DNA from: Clusia tigrina
Lineage: Eukaryota; Arthropoda; Insecta; Diptera; Clusiidae
DNA length: 64,000 bases
Direction: 5' to 3'
Assembly (NCBI GenBank): GCA_920105625.2
Contig: CAKKTE020000188.1
Location: forward strand, 312,001 to 376,000
Shown here: piece after piece, positions 9,349-22,399 of the stretch
How positions within the stretch are numbered: position 1 is the stretch's first letter
Layout of the letters: every line of letters starts with the position of its first letter
The notes under the pieces: model-generated
Database searches by the model: none
What the model was told of the DNA's origin: nothing
The model's input: only the letters and a program-made list of their open reading frames with translations
Position numbers and translations under genes: made by a program

Positions 9349-9741
9349 TTACGTACGCGGAAATTGTAAACGTTTCATAATCGATTTTACATATATATTT
9401 TTCAAAAAATCCCTTCCTAGAATGCTATCTGTTTCTATTGGAAATGTTTTGTTTACTAATTGGAAAGGGTGGTTGCAAGATTCTTCTCCAATATCTAATT
9501 GTAATTCTATTTGACCTTCAGAATATACCTCTTCGTTTGTTATGCCTGTTAATTTGCATTTGTCATCAGGAAAGTATTCGTGGTTTTCTAATTTGCTACT
9601 TATTTTGCATAATGAGATGTCGGCACCTGTGTCTATCAAAAATGTCATTTTTTGCTTTTTGTGTGTCAGCGTGACGAAATTTGTGCGGTTATCCGAGATT
9701 TTATACACATTTAATTTTGGCTGTCCAGAATGGTTATGCAT
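9349..9741 (-). pseudogene. Gypsy aspartic protease
   Basis: Contains LIDTGADISLC (catalytic D-T-G) about 35 residues in and ILGRDFLKN as the second protease motif. The upstream frame leads from the Asn-rich gag end; the downstream frame is lost before the RT lead-in at 9326. Confidence 0.7.
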
Positions 9742-9769
9742 TCTGTCCCTTGTTCGTTTCCCGCATCGT

Positions 9770-10215
9770 GTATCATGTTTACGCGGCGGTTTCTGTTTGA
9801 GTTGTAATTGTTGTTGTTGTTCTGCTGTCTGCCTTGTGAGTTGTAGCTGTTGTGTCTGAAGTTGTTGTTATTTTGATTATTGGGGTATGTGTTGTTGTAG
9901 TTATTGTTTCTTTGACTGTAATTTGTATTGCTACGTTATTGTTTCTGTTGTTTGCATGGTTAGTGTTGTTGTAGTTATTTTTATCATAGCGTGTGCTGAA
10001 ATTATGTCGTGTGTTGTTTGTGTATTGTGGAGAAGGGTTGAATGAATTATATTTGCGCGGAGCGTTGAAATTTGACCTTGTACCTTGTGAGTTGAATGAA
10101 TTATGTCTTACTTGCATCAGCTGTGATGTGTTCGGCATTATTCTAGATTCGCTCTCAAGTTCAAGAGCCAATTCTGTTGCTTCTGCTAGATCTTTCGGTC
10201 TTGCAGCAAAAATTT
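9770..10215 (-). pseudogene. Gag C-terminal half (Asn-rich)
   Basis: Starts with ARPKDLAEATELALELESES, a gypsy gag motif, followed by an Asn/Tyr/Arg-rich tail of repeated N-N-Y/N-N-R patterns. The usual N-terminal capsid part is absent: the sequence upstream of 10215 is AT-rich and unrelated. Frame changes occur after about 9990. Confidence 0.6.
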
Positions 10216-10299
10216 TCGATTACAGTAAGAAATTTGTTTTAAGAAATTTTATTTATTTTTATACTATATAAAATTTGACATTTTTATTTAGATGTTTAA

Positions 10300-11001
10300 T
10301 ATATGAATTTTTGTTTATAAGACTGCTGTAATAGCGTTGCCATTAGCGTCATTCTTATACTTATGGACATAGTTTTTAAAGTATTTATCTAGTTTGTACG
10401 CTATTATAATGATAATTATAACTAAAAATATAACTACCAAGGATTCTGGAATCGATGGGTAGGTAATCTCTGTTGATAGCTGGTTGTTATTTACTGTTGC
10501 ATCTTGGTGCTGCGGTTTGCTCTGGCTTTTTCCACTTTTTCGAGCGCCTCGATCATTCGTATTGCCTCGTCTTCGATTGTTGTTTTGTTGTTATAGTCCT
10601 CGATAGTTGGAGTGCCAGTTTTTCTGATCATACGCCAAGTTATTCGCATGCATGCGATCTGGTCACTTTCTTCGGTTTTTAATTTGGAGCTTGAGATTTT
10701 CAATTTCCTCCCAGATTCGTGTGGCCTCATTCCACGGAGGTGGGCTGGTTTCGTCTCTAACGATTGAAAGTAGGTGCGATAGTTTGTGTTTCTGTTTGGT
10801 TAACAGTCCTCCTCGTTTCTTCAAAGGCTTATTTTCGCACGGTGGGATTGATGTTTTCTTCAGCTCTTTCTGGAGTATCTGTTGTCGTTGGTACTCCTTT
10901 ATCGTGAGTGGCAATGGTCCGACTTTTAGTGGCGGTTGTGCAATGTATGTTGGTGCAGGAACGGTTGGTTTGCATGCAAATTGTGGCACGTATTCTTCCA
11001 T
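10300..11001 (-). pseudogene. Leader-region ORFs of unknown function with a membrane-spanning segment
   Basis: 11001-10663 encodes 112 aa with a Pro-rich start (EEYVPQFACKPTVPAP) and a basic middle (KKRGGLLTKQKHK). An overlapping frame (10730-10491) continues with a charged helical stretch. A third frame near 10330-10500 reads ...ESLVVIFLVIIIIIAY followed by a Lys-rich tail and a stop at about 10320, which looks like a single membrane anchor with a short cytoplasmic tail. This sits where gag should begin. It may be a relocated env 3' end or a second foreign insert; I do not recognise it. Confidence 0.35.
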
Positions 11002-11135
11002 TACTTGGGCTATTGTTTTTGCTGCTTTTCAGGTTGTGGATCGGTTGCAGGATTATTGGCTGCCTTTCAGATCCCAGGTCAGTTGCAGGATCGCCATGTA
11101 GGGTATGTTGAGAAGTTAGGCTGGCAGGATCGCCA

Positions 11136-11814
11136 TGTAGGATATGTTGATTGTTGGTCACGCAGGATCGGCATTCATTTGCAGATTCTATACAATGTAT
11201 ACATAGATGCAAAAGAGCACTATAAAGAAGAAATGCCTGACACGAAGCGGAAAGACGCCCTCAGTAAAGGTTTTGACCGGCAGAGTGTGCCGTTGGCCAA
11301 GCTATTGTTTGTGCTGTTCTAAGTCTTTCCTGACTTAGAGCACGAGAGATAAAAGAATACACTAATGCGAGTAGCAGTTTCAGTTATCTTCAGATTAACT
11401 CTGGTTTATTTGGTGGCTCGCTGGCCCTTTTATATTATTGAATTCTTATTGTTTTCTTATTCTAACTAACATAAAATATATCTATCTTATTTCTACTAGT
11501 TACAAATCATATTCCCGAAATTAGTCTTAAGTATCGGATTACCGATATTATTCATTGACGAATCATCGTCTTTGTTTATATTAATAATTTTGAGTGCAAG
11601 TTCAGGGCTAAAGTCACTGCACTGTCCAATATGCATACGCTGCTGCAATATAGGCAGCGTGTGTTATTGCACCACCAAAATGCTAGTCTAGCGTATTTGG
11701 GTATTGAGTGCAATTGCGCACGTCGCGCTATTGTCAGTTTGTTTGCATATGCGACTTGTTGCTGTGCTTATGACGATGTGTGGTCGTCAGTGTACACTTG
11801 TGTGGTACACTACA
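11136..11814 (-). repeat. 5' LTR of the gypsy cousin element
   Basis: On the minus strand it starts TGTAGTGTACC at 11814 and ends CCTACA at 11136, directly before TGGCGATCCTGCC. The first seven bases match the LTR start of the PP1-inhibitor element. The partner 3' LTR lies to the left and was lost or is outside the window. Confidence 0.6.
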
Positions 11815-12301
11815 TCATTTTGCGTCTGGCAAAAACGTATTTTTGACTTTCGCTCCACTTATACGCTACGGCACATTTTTCGAATTTGTTGAACCATTCC
11901 TTTATGCGTGTAGGTGATCTGCCATCGAACTCGAATATAACGTCGTCAATGCTTTCTGTTGACATAGCCGCTTGCTGTTCCTCTTCTTTTGCAAATTTTA
12001 GTGTGAGAAGTCTAATCAATTCGCCTATTTATGCCATTTCGCTGCTGCTTTTATCTCTTATATTCGTTGTTGCCGTTGTTTCTGTGTTATTCTCCTTTGC
12101 GCTTTCGTTATCGTTATTTGTACTTGCCGTAGTTATACCTTCCTTTGTGGTTTCGTTTTGATCATTAAAAAGAACGTCACCTTCGTCGCTCGCGTTGACT
12201 TTGTCTTTGACCTTAAAAAGTACTCTTTTTGTTGTTCTATACTCATTAAACCGAGTTCCGCGTTTGACCTTTAAAGTCCCGATTTTCCGAACACAGCCCA
12301 A
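11815..12301 (-). pseudogene. Gag N-terminal part of a third gypsy element
   Basis: 12301-12029 (90 aa, ending in a stop) then 12019-11815 in a neighbouring frame reads VIFEFDGRSPTRIKEWFNKF, a typical gag capsid opening. The reading is cut at 11815 by the inserted LTR. One stop separates the two parts. Confidence 0.6.
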
Positions 12302-12401
12302 CTTCTGCTGATCACGTATAAATTTTTACTTTTTACTTTTTTTTTGGAGCACGGCTTTACTTCCACGTTTTACTTTTTTACGGTTCTTTTATTTCTCGGA
12401 T

Positions 12402-12919
<518 letters not shown>

Positions 12920-13001
12920 CACCCAGTTGTCGGGTATGCTAACGCAAGCAGGCACTAGTTCCGCGCGCCATCTATTAACACGTTGTCGCTGTTGCACAGC
13001 G

Positions 13002-13679
13002 TGATTATTATTATTATTAATTCCATGACATTTGACACAATAAAACTATACTTATGCTAACAAAGTTAACTAAAAGACATAATTAGAAAAGAGTCAAATA
13101 TCGCTCCTAGTCGGAGCATAGGGCGGTCACAAAAGCTCTCCAACGGTTTCTATCAGCAGCCAGGTGTCTTATTTCGTTCCAGGTGGCTCTGTGGTGACTT
13201 TCTGCGTGGATAGTGCGTACCCATGTTTGTCGTGGGCGTCCTGCTTTCCGACTACCATGTGGGTTCCATTGAAAGGCCATCTTTGCAATGTTGGTGTCTT
13301 CTCTACGCAGAATGTGCCCCATCCAGCTGCACTTGCGTCTTTTAACTTCTGTGTCAATAGGCTCGCTATTGGTGAGGCGCCACAGGTCTTCGTTCATGAT
13401 CGTTGTCGGCCAGAAAATTCGGCAGATTCTTCGTAGACATTTGTTGACAAAAGTTTGAAGTTGTCGAGTTATTTGTTCTGAGACCAACCATGTTTCAGAC
13501 CCATACAACAGAACAGGTTTTATGCTGGTGTTAAATATTCGTATTTTTGTGCGCAGCGATATCACACGAGAACGCCAAATTCGATCTAAATTCCGGAATG
13601 CAGTGTGTTTATGAAAAACCGGAACTAGCCTGTGTTGGTTGCTGAACAACACATTTCGTGTGTCCGGCCTTTCATTCAA
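13002..13679 (-). mobile_element. 5'-truncated non-LTR retrotransposon, RT C-terminal end
   Basis: 190-aa ORF (13679-13107) with LLYGSETWLVSE, LQTFVNKCLRRICRI, KRRKCSWMGHILRRED and GRPRQTW, the conserved tail after the RT of RTE/CR1-like LINEs. Downstream on the minus strand the element ends in a short AAT-repeat (13002-13020), as expected of a LINE 3' end. The reading frame is open. The RT domain itself is missing by 5' truncation. Confidence 0.75.
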
Positions 13680-13783
13680 CCCTCTTTCTTTTTCTGTGCT
13701 GAAGCTGTGGTGACGTGTTATATATCTTTATGTGCAATTAAAAGTTATATTAATTACTGGACTTAACACAATCTCTAGAAATT

Positions 13784-13880
13784 TGCAAGAACGTATTTTA
13801 TCATATATTATATATACGATATAACAAATACATTTGCAGGAACGTATTTTATCATATATTATATATACGATATAACAAAT
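13784..13880 (+). repeat. 50-bp tandem duplication
   Basis: The string GAACGTATTTTATCATATAT and the following 30 bases occur twice back to back (starts near 13791 and 13841). It lies just before the CsRn1 leader and is probably inside its LTR. Confidence 0.75.
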
Positions 13881-13943
13881 ATTACTCTTTTTTATTGGCA
13901 ACGCAACGTTGAGCACGCGAGCAGCCAAATAGGAGACCCCGAC

Positions 13944-14814
13944 GTGATACACGTATTCCAGAGGGGTATCTTATATAACCAGCACACGACGCAAAGGATG
14001 CTCCACTCGCCAACGGCCTCAGGACCGGTGCCACCGGCACAAGCAACGGACGCTCCGCACCAGCAGCTACAACCACCGCACGTGCATGCGCACGCACAGC
14101 TGGCTATGCCAACGCCATTGCTGCTACCTACACACCCGCCGCCACACCGTGCAGGGGAACCTGGGGGACACGCCTCCCTTTCGTCGCCGCCCGCGATCAA
14201 GGCGGTGAACAGCTGCCGGCTCCCACCTTTCCGGAGGAGTAACCTCGATCTGTGGTTTTATCAGATCGAGGCCGCGTTCCAGCTCCACCATGTGCGCAAC
14301 GACAACAGCCGTTACAATTTGGTAGTTGCGGCGCTCGACCCGGAGACCATTTCCGAGGTTGCGGATGTACTCCGCACAGTGCCGCCCGCTGGGAAGTATG
14401 AGGCGCTGAAGGCAGCCATACTGAATCGCCTCACTGACTCGGCGGATCGACAGCTCCACAAGCTACTCACCCAACTCGAGCTGGGTGACAGGATGCCGTC
14501 TCAACTCCTGCGGCAGATGCGCGCCTTGGCAGGATGTCGTCATCCGAGTGAAGTGGCTCGATTTGATGCCGCCGTCAACGCGACGGCTTCTCAAGATTCT
14601 GAAAGGTACCAGCCTAGAGGAGCTCGCAGAGGCAGCTGACGAGCTGGTCCACAATGGACCTACAGTGGCGGCTACGTCACCTCCACTCTCGTCTCCGAGA
14701 CCCCGCTCTCCATTCGCGAACAGATCGTCGCACGATTCAACGGGTAACTCCGTGCACGCAGAGCTTGCCGCACTGCGCCAGTCAGTAGCACAGCTCGTGG
14801 CGCTAACGCGGTAG
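13944..14814 (+). pseudogene. CsRn1-type gag
   Basis: 13944-14639 carries a Pro/His-rich N-terminus and then LPPFRRSNLDLWFYQIEAAF, RYNLVVAALDPE, RLTDSADRQLHKLL and QLLRQMRALAG, the CsRn1 gag capsid signature. A frameshift near 14540 moves the rest (SLEELAEAADELV) to the frame ending at 14814. At 14875-14945 a further frame shows YHLKYGATAQLSRPPC, the usual C-x-YH-G-A-C-PC zinc motif with two Cys lost. Confidence 0.7.
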
Positions 14815-15010
14815 AATCAGGAGCTGCTGCGTAAGATAACGCCCCCACTTCAGAGGGGTCGCGCTGATACCCGCAGCCCAGTTGGTACCATTTGAAATAC
14901 GGGGCGACAGCACAGCTGAGCCGACCACCATGTATCTTTGCGTAGCGCTGCCGACGCCGACTTGAGCGAACGACGCCGGCCGTCCACCAACCGAAAAACG
15001 CCTACACTTA

Positions 15011-15300
15011 ATGGATCGAACGACATCCACTCGCTTTCTCGTGAACTCGGGTTCAGTGGTCTCCTTACTGCCGAGGGGAACGGTCGCCCGCAAACTACAG
15101 CGAAACAGCCTCACGCTGTACGTCGCCAACTCGTCGCCGATAGCCACATACGGGCAGCTCACGCTGAAGCTGAACCTCGCCCTGCGGCGGGATTGTACTT
15201 GGGCGTTCACTGTGGTCGATGTGCAAATCGCCATTCTCGGGGCGGACTTCCTGGCATACTATGGGCTCCTGGAAGATTTGAGTGGACGATGCATCGGTGA
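15011..15300 (+). pseudogene. CsRn1-type aspartic protease with mutated active site
   Basis: RFLVNSGSVVSLLPR stands where the catalytic D-T-G is expected: the Asp is Asn. AILGADFLAYYGLL is the second motif. The frame then runs on through a spacer into the RT. Confidence 0.6.
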
Positions 15301-15529
15301 CCCCCTTACCAATATCGCGGCAACGGGCCGCATGGACTCGTCTCGAATCTACGGCATCTCCACAGTGGCTCGCATTGATGCACCTGTGGGACCACACGGC
15401 GACCGGTATAGAGAGCTCGTCCAGCGCTTCCTGCAACTCGCTTCACCAGCAGGAGTCATGGCCACTGTACCAGACTTGCGGGACAATACTTCATCGTCAC
15501 GGAGGGGCCCTCCCGTTTTCGAGCGCCCC

Positions 15530-16060
15530 CGTAGACTCGTCGGTGAACGACTCGCTGCTGCCAAAGAAGAGTTCGCTGACCTCCTCGACAAGGGGGTGGT
15601 ACGCCCATCATCGAGCCCATGGGCTAGTCCGCTACACATTGTACCAAAGCCGAATGGAAGCTGGCGAGCCACTGGCGACTACCGCCGCCTCAACGCGTGC
15701 ACCTTGCCAGACCGATATCCTCTACCGATCATCGAGGACCTGATCCAGGAGAGCCGGGGAGAAGTTTTCTCTGTAATCGATCTGCAGAAAGCCTTCTACC
15801 AAATCCCGGTTGCCAAAGCTGACATCCCGAAAAACACTCACAACACCTTTCGGCCTCTTCGAGTTCGTGGGTATGCCATTAGGCCTGCGTAACTCCGCGC
15901 AAACGCTTCAGCGGGTAATTAATCACCTACTGAGGAAACTCCCCGTCGTGAAGGGCTACGTAGACGAGCACCTGCATCATTTGAGCCAATTTTTGGAGAC
16001 GCTGAAAGCGGCGAATCTACGCATCAACTTGCACTGTAACGACTCGTTTTCGCCGGGGTA
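15530..16060 (+). pseudogene. CsRn1-type RT, N-terminal half
   Basis: Shows GVVRPSSSPWASPLHIVPK, GDYRRLNACTLPDRYPLP and VIDLQKAFYQIPV. After a frameshift near 15830 it continues TPFGLFEFVGMPLGLRNSAQ. The Y-x-DD motif is replaced by YVDEHLHHL, so the polymerase site is dead. It ends at a stop near 16060. Confidence 0.7.
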
Positions 16061-16233
16061 AGCTCGCCGGATTTCCAGGAGTCGTTTACAGAAAATCTCT
16101 AAAGTATTCAAAGCTTGTTTACGTTGATTTAATTATTTTATTTATTTATTAATTTTAAAAAAGGCTTAACTACTTGATACAATTATTTTTACTAAACTTA
16201 AATACGGACACAGTTGAACTCTATGTCCCCCAA

Positions 16234-16720
16234 GCTTCTGTAGCGTTTGTCAGTGTGGGTTTCTAGCAGAGAATCGATTATAAACCATAATCTCCTTTAG
16301 ATTCCCCTAGCTTCTGTTGCGTTTGTCAGTGTGGGTTTCTAGCAGAGAATCGATTATAAACCATAATCTCCTCTAGATTCCCCTAGCTTCTGTTGCGTTT
16401 GTCAGTGTGGGTTTCTAGCAGAGAATCGATTATAAACCATAATCTCCTCTAGATTCCCCTAGCTTCTGTTGCGTTTGTCAGTGTGGGTTTCTAGCAGAGA
16501 ATCGATTATAAACCATAATCTCCTCTAGATTCCCCTAGCTTCTGTTGCGTTTGTCAGTGTGGGTTTCTAGCAGAGAATCGATTATAAACCATAATCTCCT
16601 CTAGATTCCCCTAGCTTCTGTTGCGTTTGTCAGTGTGGGTTTCTAGCAGAGAATCGATTATAAACCATAATCTCCTCTAGATTCCCCTAGCTTCTGTTGC
16701 GTTTGTCAGTGCGTATAACT
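16234..16720. repeat. 76-bp minisatellite, about 6.4 copies
   Basis: Units starting GCTTCTGTTGCGTTTGTCAG recur at 16234, 16310, 16386, 16462, 16538, 16614 and 16690 (partial). The copies are nearly identical; the first has TAGCG for TTGCG. It lies between two oppositely oriented CsRn1 fragments and may be part of an LTR. Confidence 0.9.
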
Positions 16721-16741
16721 CTGTTTAGTACGATGCGTATG

Positions 16742-16881
16742 GTCTGCCTGATGCCGAATGAAAGAAAGAGCGTCTTGTCTGCCTGATGCCGAATGAAAGA
16801 AAGAGCGTTTTGTCTGCCTGATGCCGAATAAAAGAAAGAGCGTCTTGTCTGCCTGATGCCGAATGAAAGAAAGAGGCTGGG
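16742..16881. repeat. 35-bp minisatellite, four copies
   Basis: Units starting GTCTGCCTGATGCCGAATGA occur at 16742, 16777, 16812 and 16847, with one or two base changes each. It directly follows the 76-bp array. Confidence 0.9.
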
Positions 16882-17285
16882 TTGCCAGTTGCTCCTGCTT
16901 TTATGCTCCAGGTTTAGTGTAGATCATCCAATAGTTGTTGTTGTGCGGGAACTGTAGTTTGTTGTGGCATGTTGCTACGGTTTCCCGCATTGTTCTTCTC
17001 GTTTGAATTTGACCTTGGGCCACCTTCAGCACATTGTTGTTGCTTTCTTGCTGTTGTTCTTGTAAGTTTTTACCCTTGGGCCACCTTCAATATTGTGTTG
17101 TTGTTGTGATGATTTACCTTGTTGTTGTTCCTTGTGTTGTTTGTTGTTGTTGCTATTTGTCCTTCGGCCACCTTCAGCACTTTGTTGATATTTTCTATCG
17201 ATGGCATAAAATATTTAAAAATATTAAATATTGGATATTTAATTCTGCTTCTCTTCTTTATGCTTAGTCCGGTCTGTTGGTGTGC
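16882..17285. other. GTT-rich stretch with a repeated CCACCTTCA motif; no gene
   Basis: Three copies of a CTTGGGCCACCTTCA-like motif at about 17018, 17081 and 17161 are spaced by GTT/GTTG runs. The role is unknown. It may be LTR or leader DNA of the CsRn1 fragment to the right. Confidence 0.4.
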
Positions 17286-18640
<1,355 letters not shown>

Positions 18641-18641
<1 letters not shown>

Positions 18642-20158
18642 CTGACCCGGCAAACGTTGTTCTGCCATACATAACAAATACAGAATAAAATGTCAAACTG
18701 GCGCCACAATTCACGTTAAAAGCTTTGTGATATAGCTGGCGTGTGTGATGGCGTGTTAGATCGGTCGAGCGTCTGACAGTTAAACTAGAAACAATGTAAT
18801 TATATGAAGCAATAAATTTTTACAAATATCGTAAACGCGTTCAAAACGCCGGACAAGGGCAAGTTTCTAGTCGGTCGCACGTTTGACAATCAGTGCTGCT
18901 ATTTTAGCCGTTTTCTTCCAAAAGGCTCGGCTACACTGTTGACAATAAAATTGCCTATTACCCAAACAATTGGCATTTTATTTAAAATTTGTAAAAATGC
19001 CGTTCTTTGAAGAAAAATTAATAAATTTAATTGGGGAGCAAACGCACTATTTTGTTTTAGCAACGCATACCTCCGGCTGTATGCAAACGATATCGTAAAC
19101 GCGGAGTAAACGCAGAGTAAGCGCCGGTAATCGCGCGACCGACATAACGCGCCATTGTGATATAGCCTTAATAGGTCCGTGAACTCGCCCGTACTTTTTT
19201 TCGTGTAACTTTGTACAAACTATCAAACGATCAGCTGTTCTGAATTTGTGCAGAAAAGAACTTTTTTTTTTAAAATAAATCACAAAAATGGAGGATGATG
19301 AATGTAAAATAATTAAAAAGTGTTACACGAAAGTTACACGAAACACCAAACGAACGTACCCAATAACTTCACGTCAATGAACGACGGTTAATGTTTTAAA
19401 TTCCAGTGCTGTAGTGAGAAAGGTTTCAGATTAAACAAAATTAGGGTTTTATGGGAGGTAGCCCGCCGCCTTCATTGATCCCGCTCATTTTTTTACAGTA
19501 ATGCCGAATTAATAGCACATGACTTCGTCTTAAATTCCAGCACTGTAGAGTGAATGGTTCCAGAGATAGAAAGCAAACAAAATTTGGGTTGTATGGGAAG
19601 CATCCCACCCGATGGGAGTAGGAGAGTGAAAAATACTTTACATTCTATTCTCATACCTATGAAATATACATGTTTGTACCTGCTCCAACGCAAAATTCCA
19701 ATCAGCAATTCCCATTACCAATGCCCGCTCTTGAACGCTGAATAAGCAGTACACCCGACGAACGGATATACAGCGTGTGAAGCCGTGAAGCGTATATTTT
19801 ATTCTGTAGCATAATCAAAATTATAAGATAAATTCAATCAATTAATAAATAAAAATTGATATATACTTTTGAAGTCATTTCTTTGTCGCCACTTTCAACC
19901 ACAAGGTTAATTCAAAATTAATACTTGATTATCCACAACACTCTTTCGGTACTGTACCCAAAGAGATATCACACTTCAGTATTGCACTAGCAGTCATCAT
20001 CACGATCCTTCGGTATTGCACCCAAGGAATCGGCAACCGATTAGTAAACCAACTAATCGGTATAGAAACAATACACAAAACATTTCATAAAAATCGGTCG
20101 AGCCGTTTTGGAGGAGTTCGACAACAAACACCGTGACACGAGAATTTTATATATTAGA
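18641..20158 (-). mobile_element. Non-autonomous Helitron
   Basis: On the minus strand the 5' end is TCTAATATATAAAATTCTCG, directly preceded by A (position 20159), followed by the CTCCAAAACGGCTCGACCGA block seen in insect Helitrons. The 3' end has a hairpin (GGCAGA-acaacg-TTTGCC) then GGGTCAGTTA at 18641, where CTAG would be expected; the terminal tetranucleotide is altered next to the AT tract. No Rep or helicase is encoded. A 400-bp solo LTR is inserted near its 5' end. Internally there are two diverged copies of a block ending in TATGGGAGGTAGCCCG or its variant (about 19400 and 19540). Confidence 0.7.
19671..20070 (+). repeat. Solo LTR of a BEL/Pao element, with 5-bp TSD
   Basis: Starts TGTTTGTACC and ends GGTATAGAAACA. 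It is flanked by ATACA at 19666-19670 and ATACA at 20071-20075, a perfect 5-bp target duplication. It is homologous, in opposite orientation, to the 503-bp LTRs at 47629-48131 and 49301-49803, but about 100 bp shorter. Removing it restores a continuous Helitron sequence. Confidence 0.9.
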
Positions 20159-20198
20159 TATTGTTTAAATAAAGAAGTCAAGTAGAAAGCAGTGGTTT

Positions 20199-22375
20199 TT
20201 ATACCCTTTACATTTAAAAAAGGTAAATAGGGTATACTAATTTTGTGCTTTTGAGAGGGGTTGCAATTTCAAGAAGGAGGCGTGGATGGTATGGTCATAT
20301 ATATAGAATCACTTTCTAAGCAATTTTTATTTTGTCCGTCCGTCTGTCCGTCGGTCCGTCCGGTCTCTCCGTCTGTGGCCACTTTTTTTCTACACCGTTA
20401 GAGTTTTCTTAATGAAACTTTGCAAAAGTATAGTCTGGACAAAGATACAGAACCAGATTACTATATGGTCCGTTTTGGACAAAGACCACGCCTACCTCCC
20501 ATATAAGAAAGTTTTTTCAGCATTTTTAAAATAACTATAACTTCGGTCCGATTGATGGCATCGTGACGCAATTTGACAGTTATTTAAATGTGGGTCGTAC
20601 TAAACACTATGCAAAAAGTGGGCGGTATATATTAACTTCCACGCCTACTTTTAACAAATATTAATAACTTAAGATCTGGTAGAGATATATGGTCAAAATT
20701 TTACTTGAAGGAACATGTGGGCATTATAAAGCGGTCTGCAACAAATGGGGTTGATCAGGGAAAAGGCACGTCCACTTTTGATATAAGGAAGTTTCGGGTC
20801 TAAAATTAAAATTAGCCTACCTATGCTCGTATTGATGCCAGTGGAATAAAAATTGGCAGAAATGTACATGGGGTCCATAATAGTGTGTGTGCAGAATATG
20901 GAGATCATAATACAACTGCCAGGCCCACAATTAGCCTAAAATTATTACTTGGTTCCTATTAAAGATTTATCAACGAAATTTCACTGGAATATTGCGGGAC
21001 CCAACAGTAAACACCACACAAAATATGGGCGTGTTATTTTTACAGCCACGCCCACTATGAATATATTCTTATAGCTTACGATCTATACAATATTTTTGGA
21101 CGAAATTATATATTAGTAAGTATATGGACCCTAAAAAGCCGTATACAAGATTCGGGGTCGATCAGACGAAGGATACGCCTCCCTCCCATATAATAAACTT
21201 TGGGGACCCCACTTAAAAGGAATTATATGCTTCTAGTGATGATATATGAATACAAATTGGTAGCTGTATACATTGGATCTGTACTAGCATGCATTCCAAA
21301 TATGGGCAGATTATATTACTACTGCCACGCCCACAATCAACAAAAAATCATTACTAGGTCCCTATTGAAGATTTATCAACGAAATTTCACAGAAAGGTTG
21401 CGGGTACCAACATTAACCACCAAACAAAAAATGGGCGTGTTATTTGCACAGCCGCGCCCCTTATTGACATATTTTTATAACTTGGGACTTCTACAATATT
21501 TTTGGGCGAAATTGGGAGCAGGATGTATTAGTTCTGAAAAAGCATGCATGCAAAATATGGGCACATTATTACTACTGCCACTCCCAGTACTCATTTTTGG
21601 GGCCTTATGCAAAGCTCGTCAATAAAACTTCATAGACATCCTTTTAATAGTACTATATCCATTTAATAGTACTTTAGAGAAAAAAATCTTTTCCGGCAGA
21701 ATTACTAAAAATAGAACTACAAAATATTGTACTGATTGGTCTGTCAATAAGAGAATTGTTCTATTAGGAGATTTTAATACATGTCGTCGTAGTGACTGTG
21801 ACCAACTATAAGACATCCTAACGGAAAAGGGTTTAATATCTCTTCTATGTAGAGATAAGAGTACCACTTCAGGAATATACTGGGCTTTCTCTAATATGGA
21901 CAGTAATTCAATCAATGCGAAAACTTACGATACGATTTACAGTTACCATGATGCAGTTTATTTTACAAATTCATCATAGTAGGGTTTTTTATTTTTGCTG
22001 CATTCTTTATTTATTTACTGTATGCTAACTTAGTTGAATTAGGTGTAGTAATAGGTACAATTAATTAGGTTACTCGGGAGAGCTTGTCAGTCCTAGATGA
22101 CGTGTCCCCAGGTAGCGGATAGGGGAAAGCCCCTCATATATCTCTACAAAATATATCAACAAATGTGTCTATAGCATTATAGAATTCAACTATGAAACTT
22201 AGTCATCATTATAGGTTTAATATTTCAACCGACATGGAGAAAAAATTGTGTTGATCCCATATCGCCATGGTTTAACTCTCAAGTACTATTTATTTGTATG
22301 AGCGTGGTTTTATAAACTATAAAGGTAAAGGGTATTTCGTAGTCGGTCTAGCCCGACTTCAGACTTCTTTACTCG
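20199..22375. mobile_element. Diverged interspersed repeat with TATACCC/GGGTAT ends (class unresolved)
   Basis: Opens with TTTTTATACCCTTTAC and GTCCGTCTGTCCGTC runs and closes near 22330 with AAAGGGTATTTCGTAGTCGG and CCCGACTTC, ends common to dispersed repeats of flies. Inside, a block containing TTATCAACGAAATTTCAC is repeated at about 20960 and 21365 (diverged tandem copies). There is no coding sequence. I do not assign a class. Confidence 0.45.
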
Positions 22376-22399
22376 TTTAATTTAAAACAAAGCAAATTA

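Larger units (their letters stand above)
6619..11814 (-). mobile_element. Decayed Ty3/gypsy (412/mdg1-like) element, cousin of the PP1-inhibitor element
   Basis: Minus-strand order: LTR (11136-11814), PBS TGGCGATCCTGCC at 11123-11135 (same PBS type as the PP1-inhibitor element), leader with unusual ORFs, gag C-terminal half, protease, RT, RNase H, and integrase cut at 6619 by the PP1-inhibitor element. The integrase is clearly related to, but distinct from, the one at 2933-4333, so this is a sister lineage. The LTR right edge sits in the gag of another gypsy element at 11815. Confidence 0.75.
13928..16075 (+). mobile_element. CsRn1-type gypsy element, 5' part
   Basis: A PBS-like GACCCCGACGTGAT at 13936-13949 (tRNA-Trp type, a hallmark of the CsRn1 clade) is followed by gag, a degenerate zinc motif, protease and the RT N-terminal half. 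It stops at about 16075, with RNase H and integrase missing. Its GC content is clearly higher than its surroundings. The LTR upstream is not delimited. Confidence 0.7.

Noticed and set aside
9779..10171. Thr/Ile-rich 130-codon ORF as a separate protein
   Set aside because: The second half is the Asn-rich gag tail read in a shifted frame.
16234..16881. Regular repeats that might suggest a CRISPR array
   Set aside because: The units are contiguous tandem copies with no unique spacers, in eukaryotic DNA.
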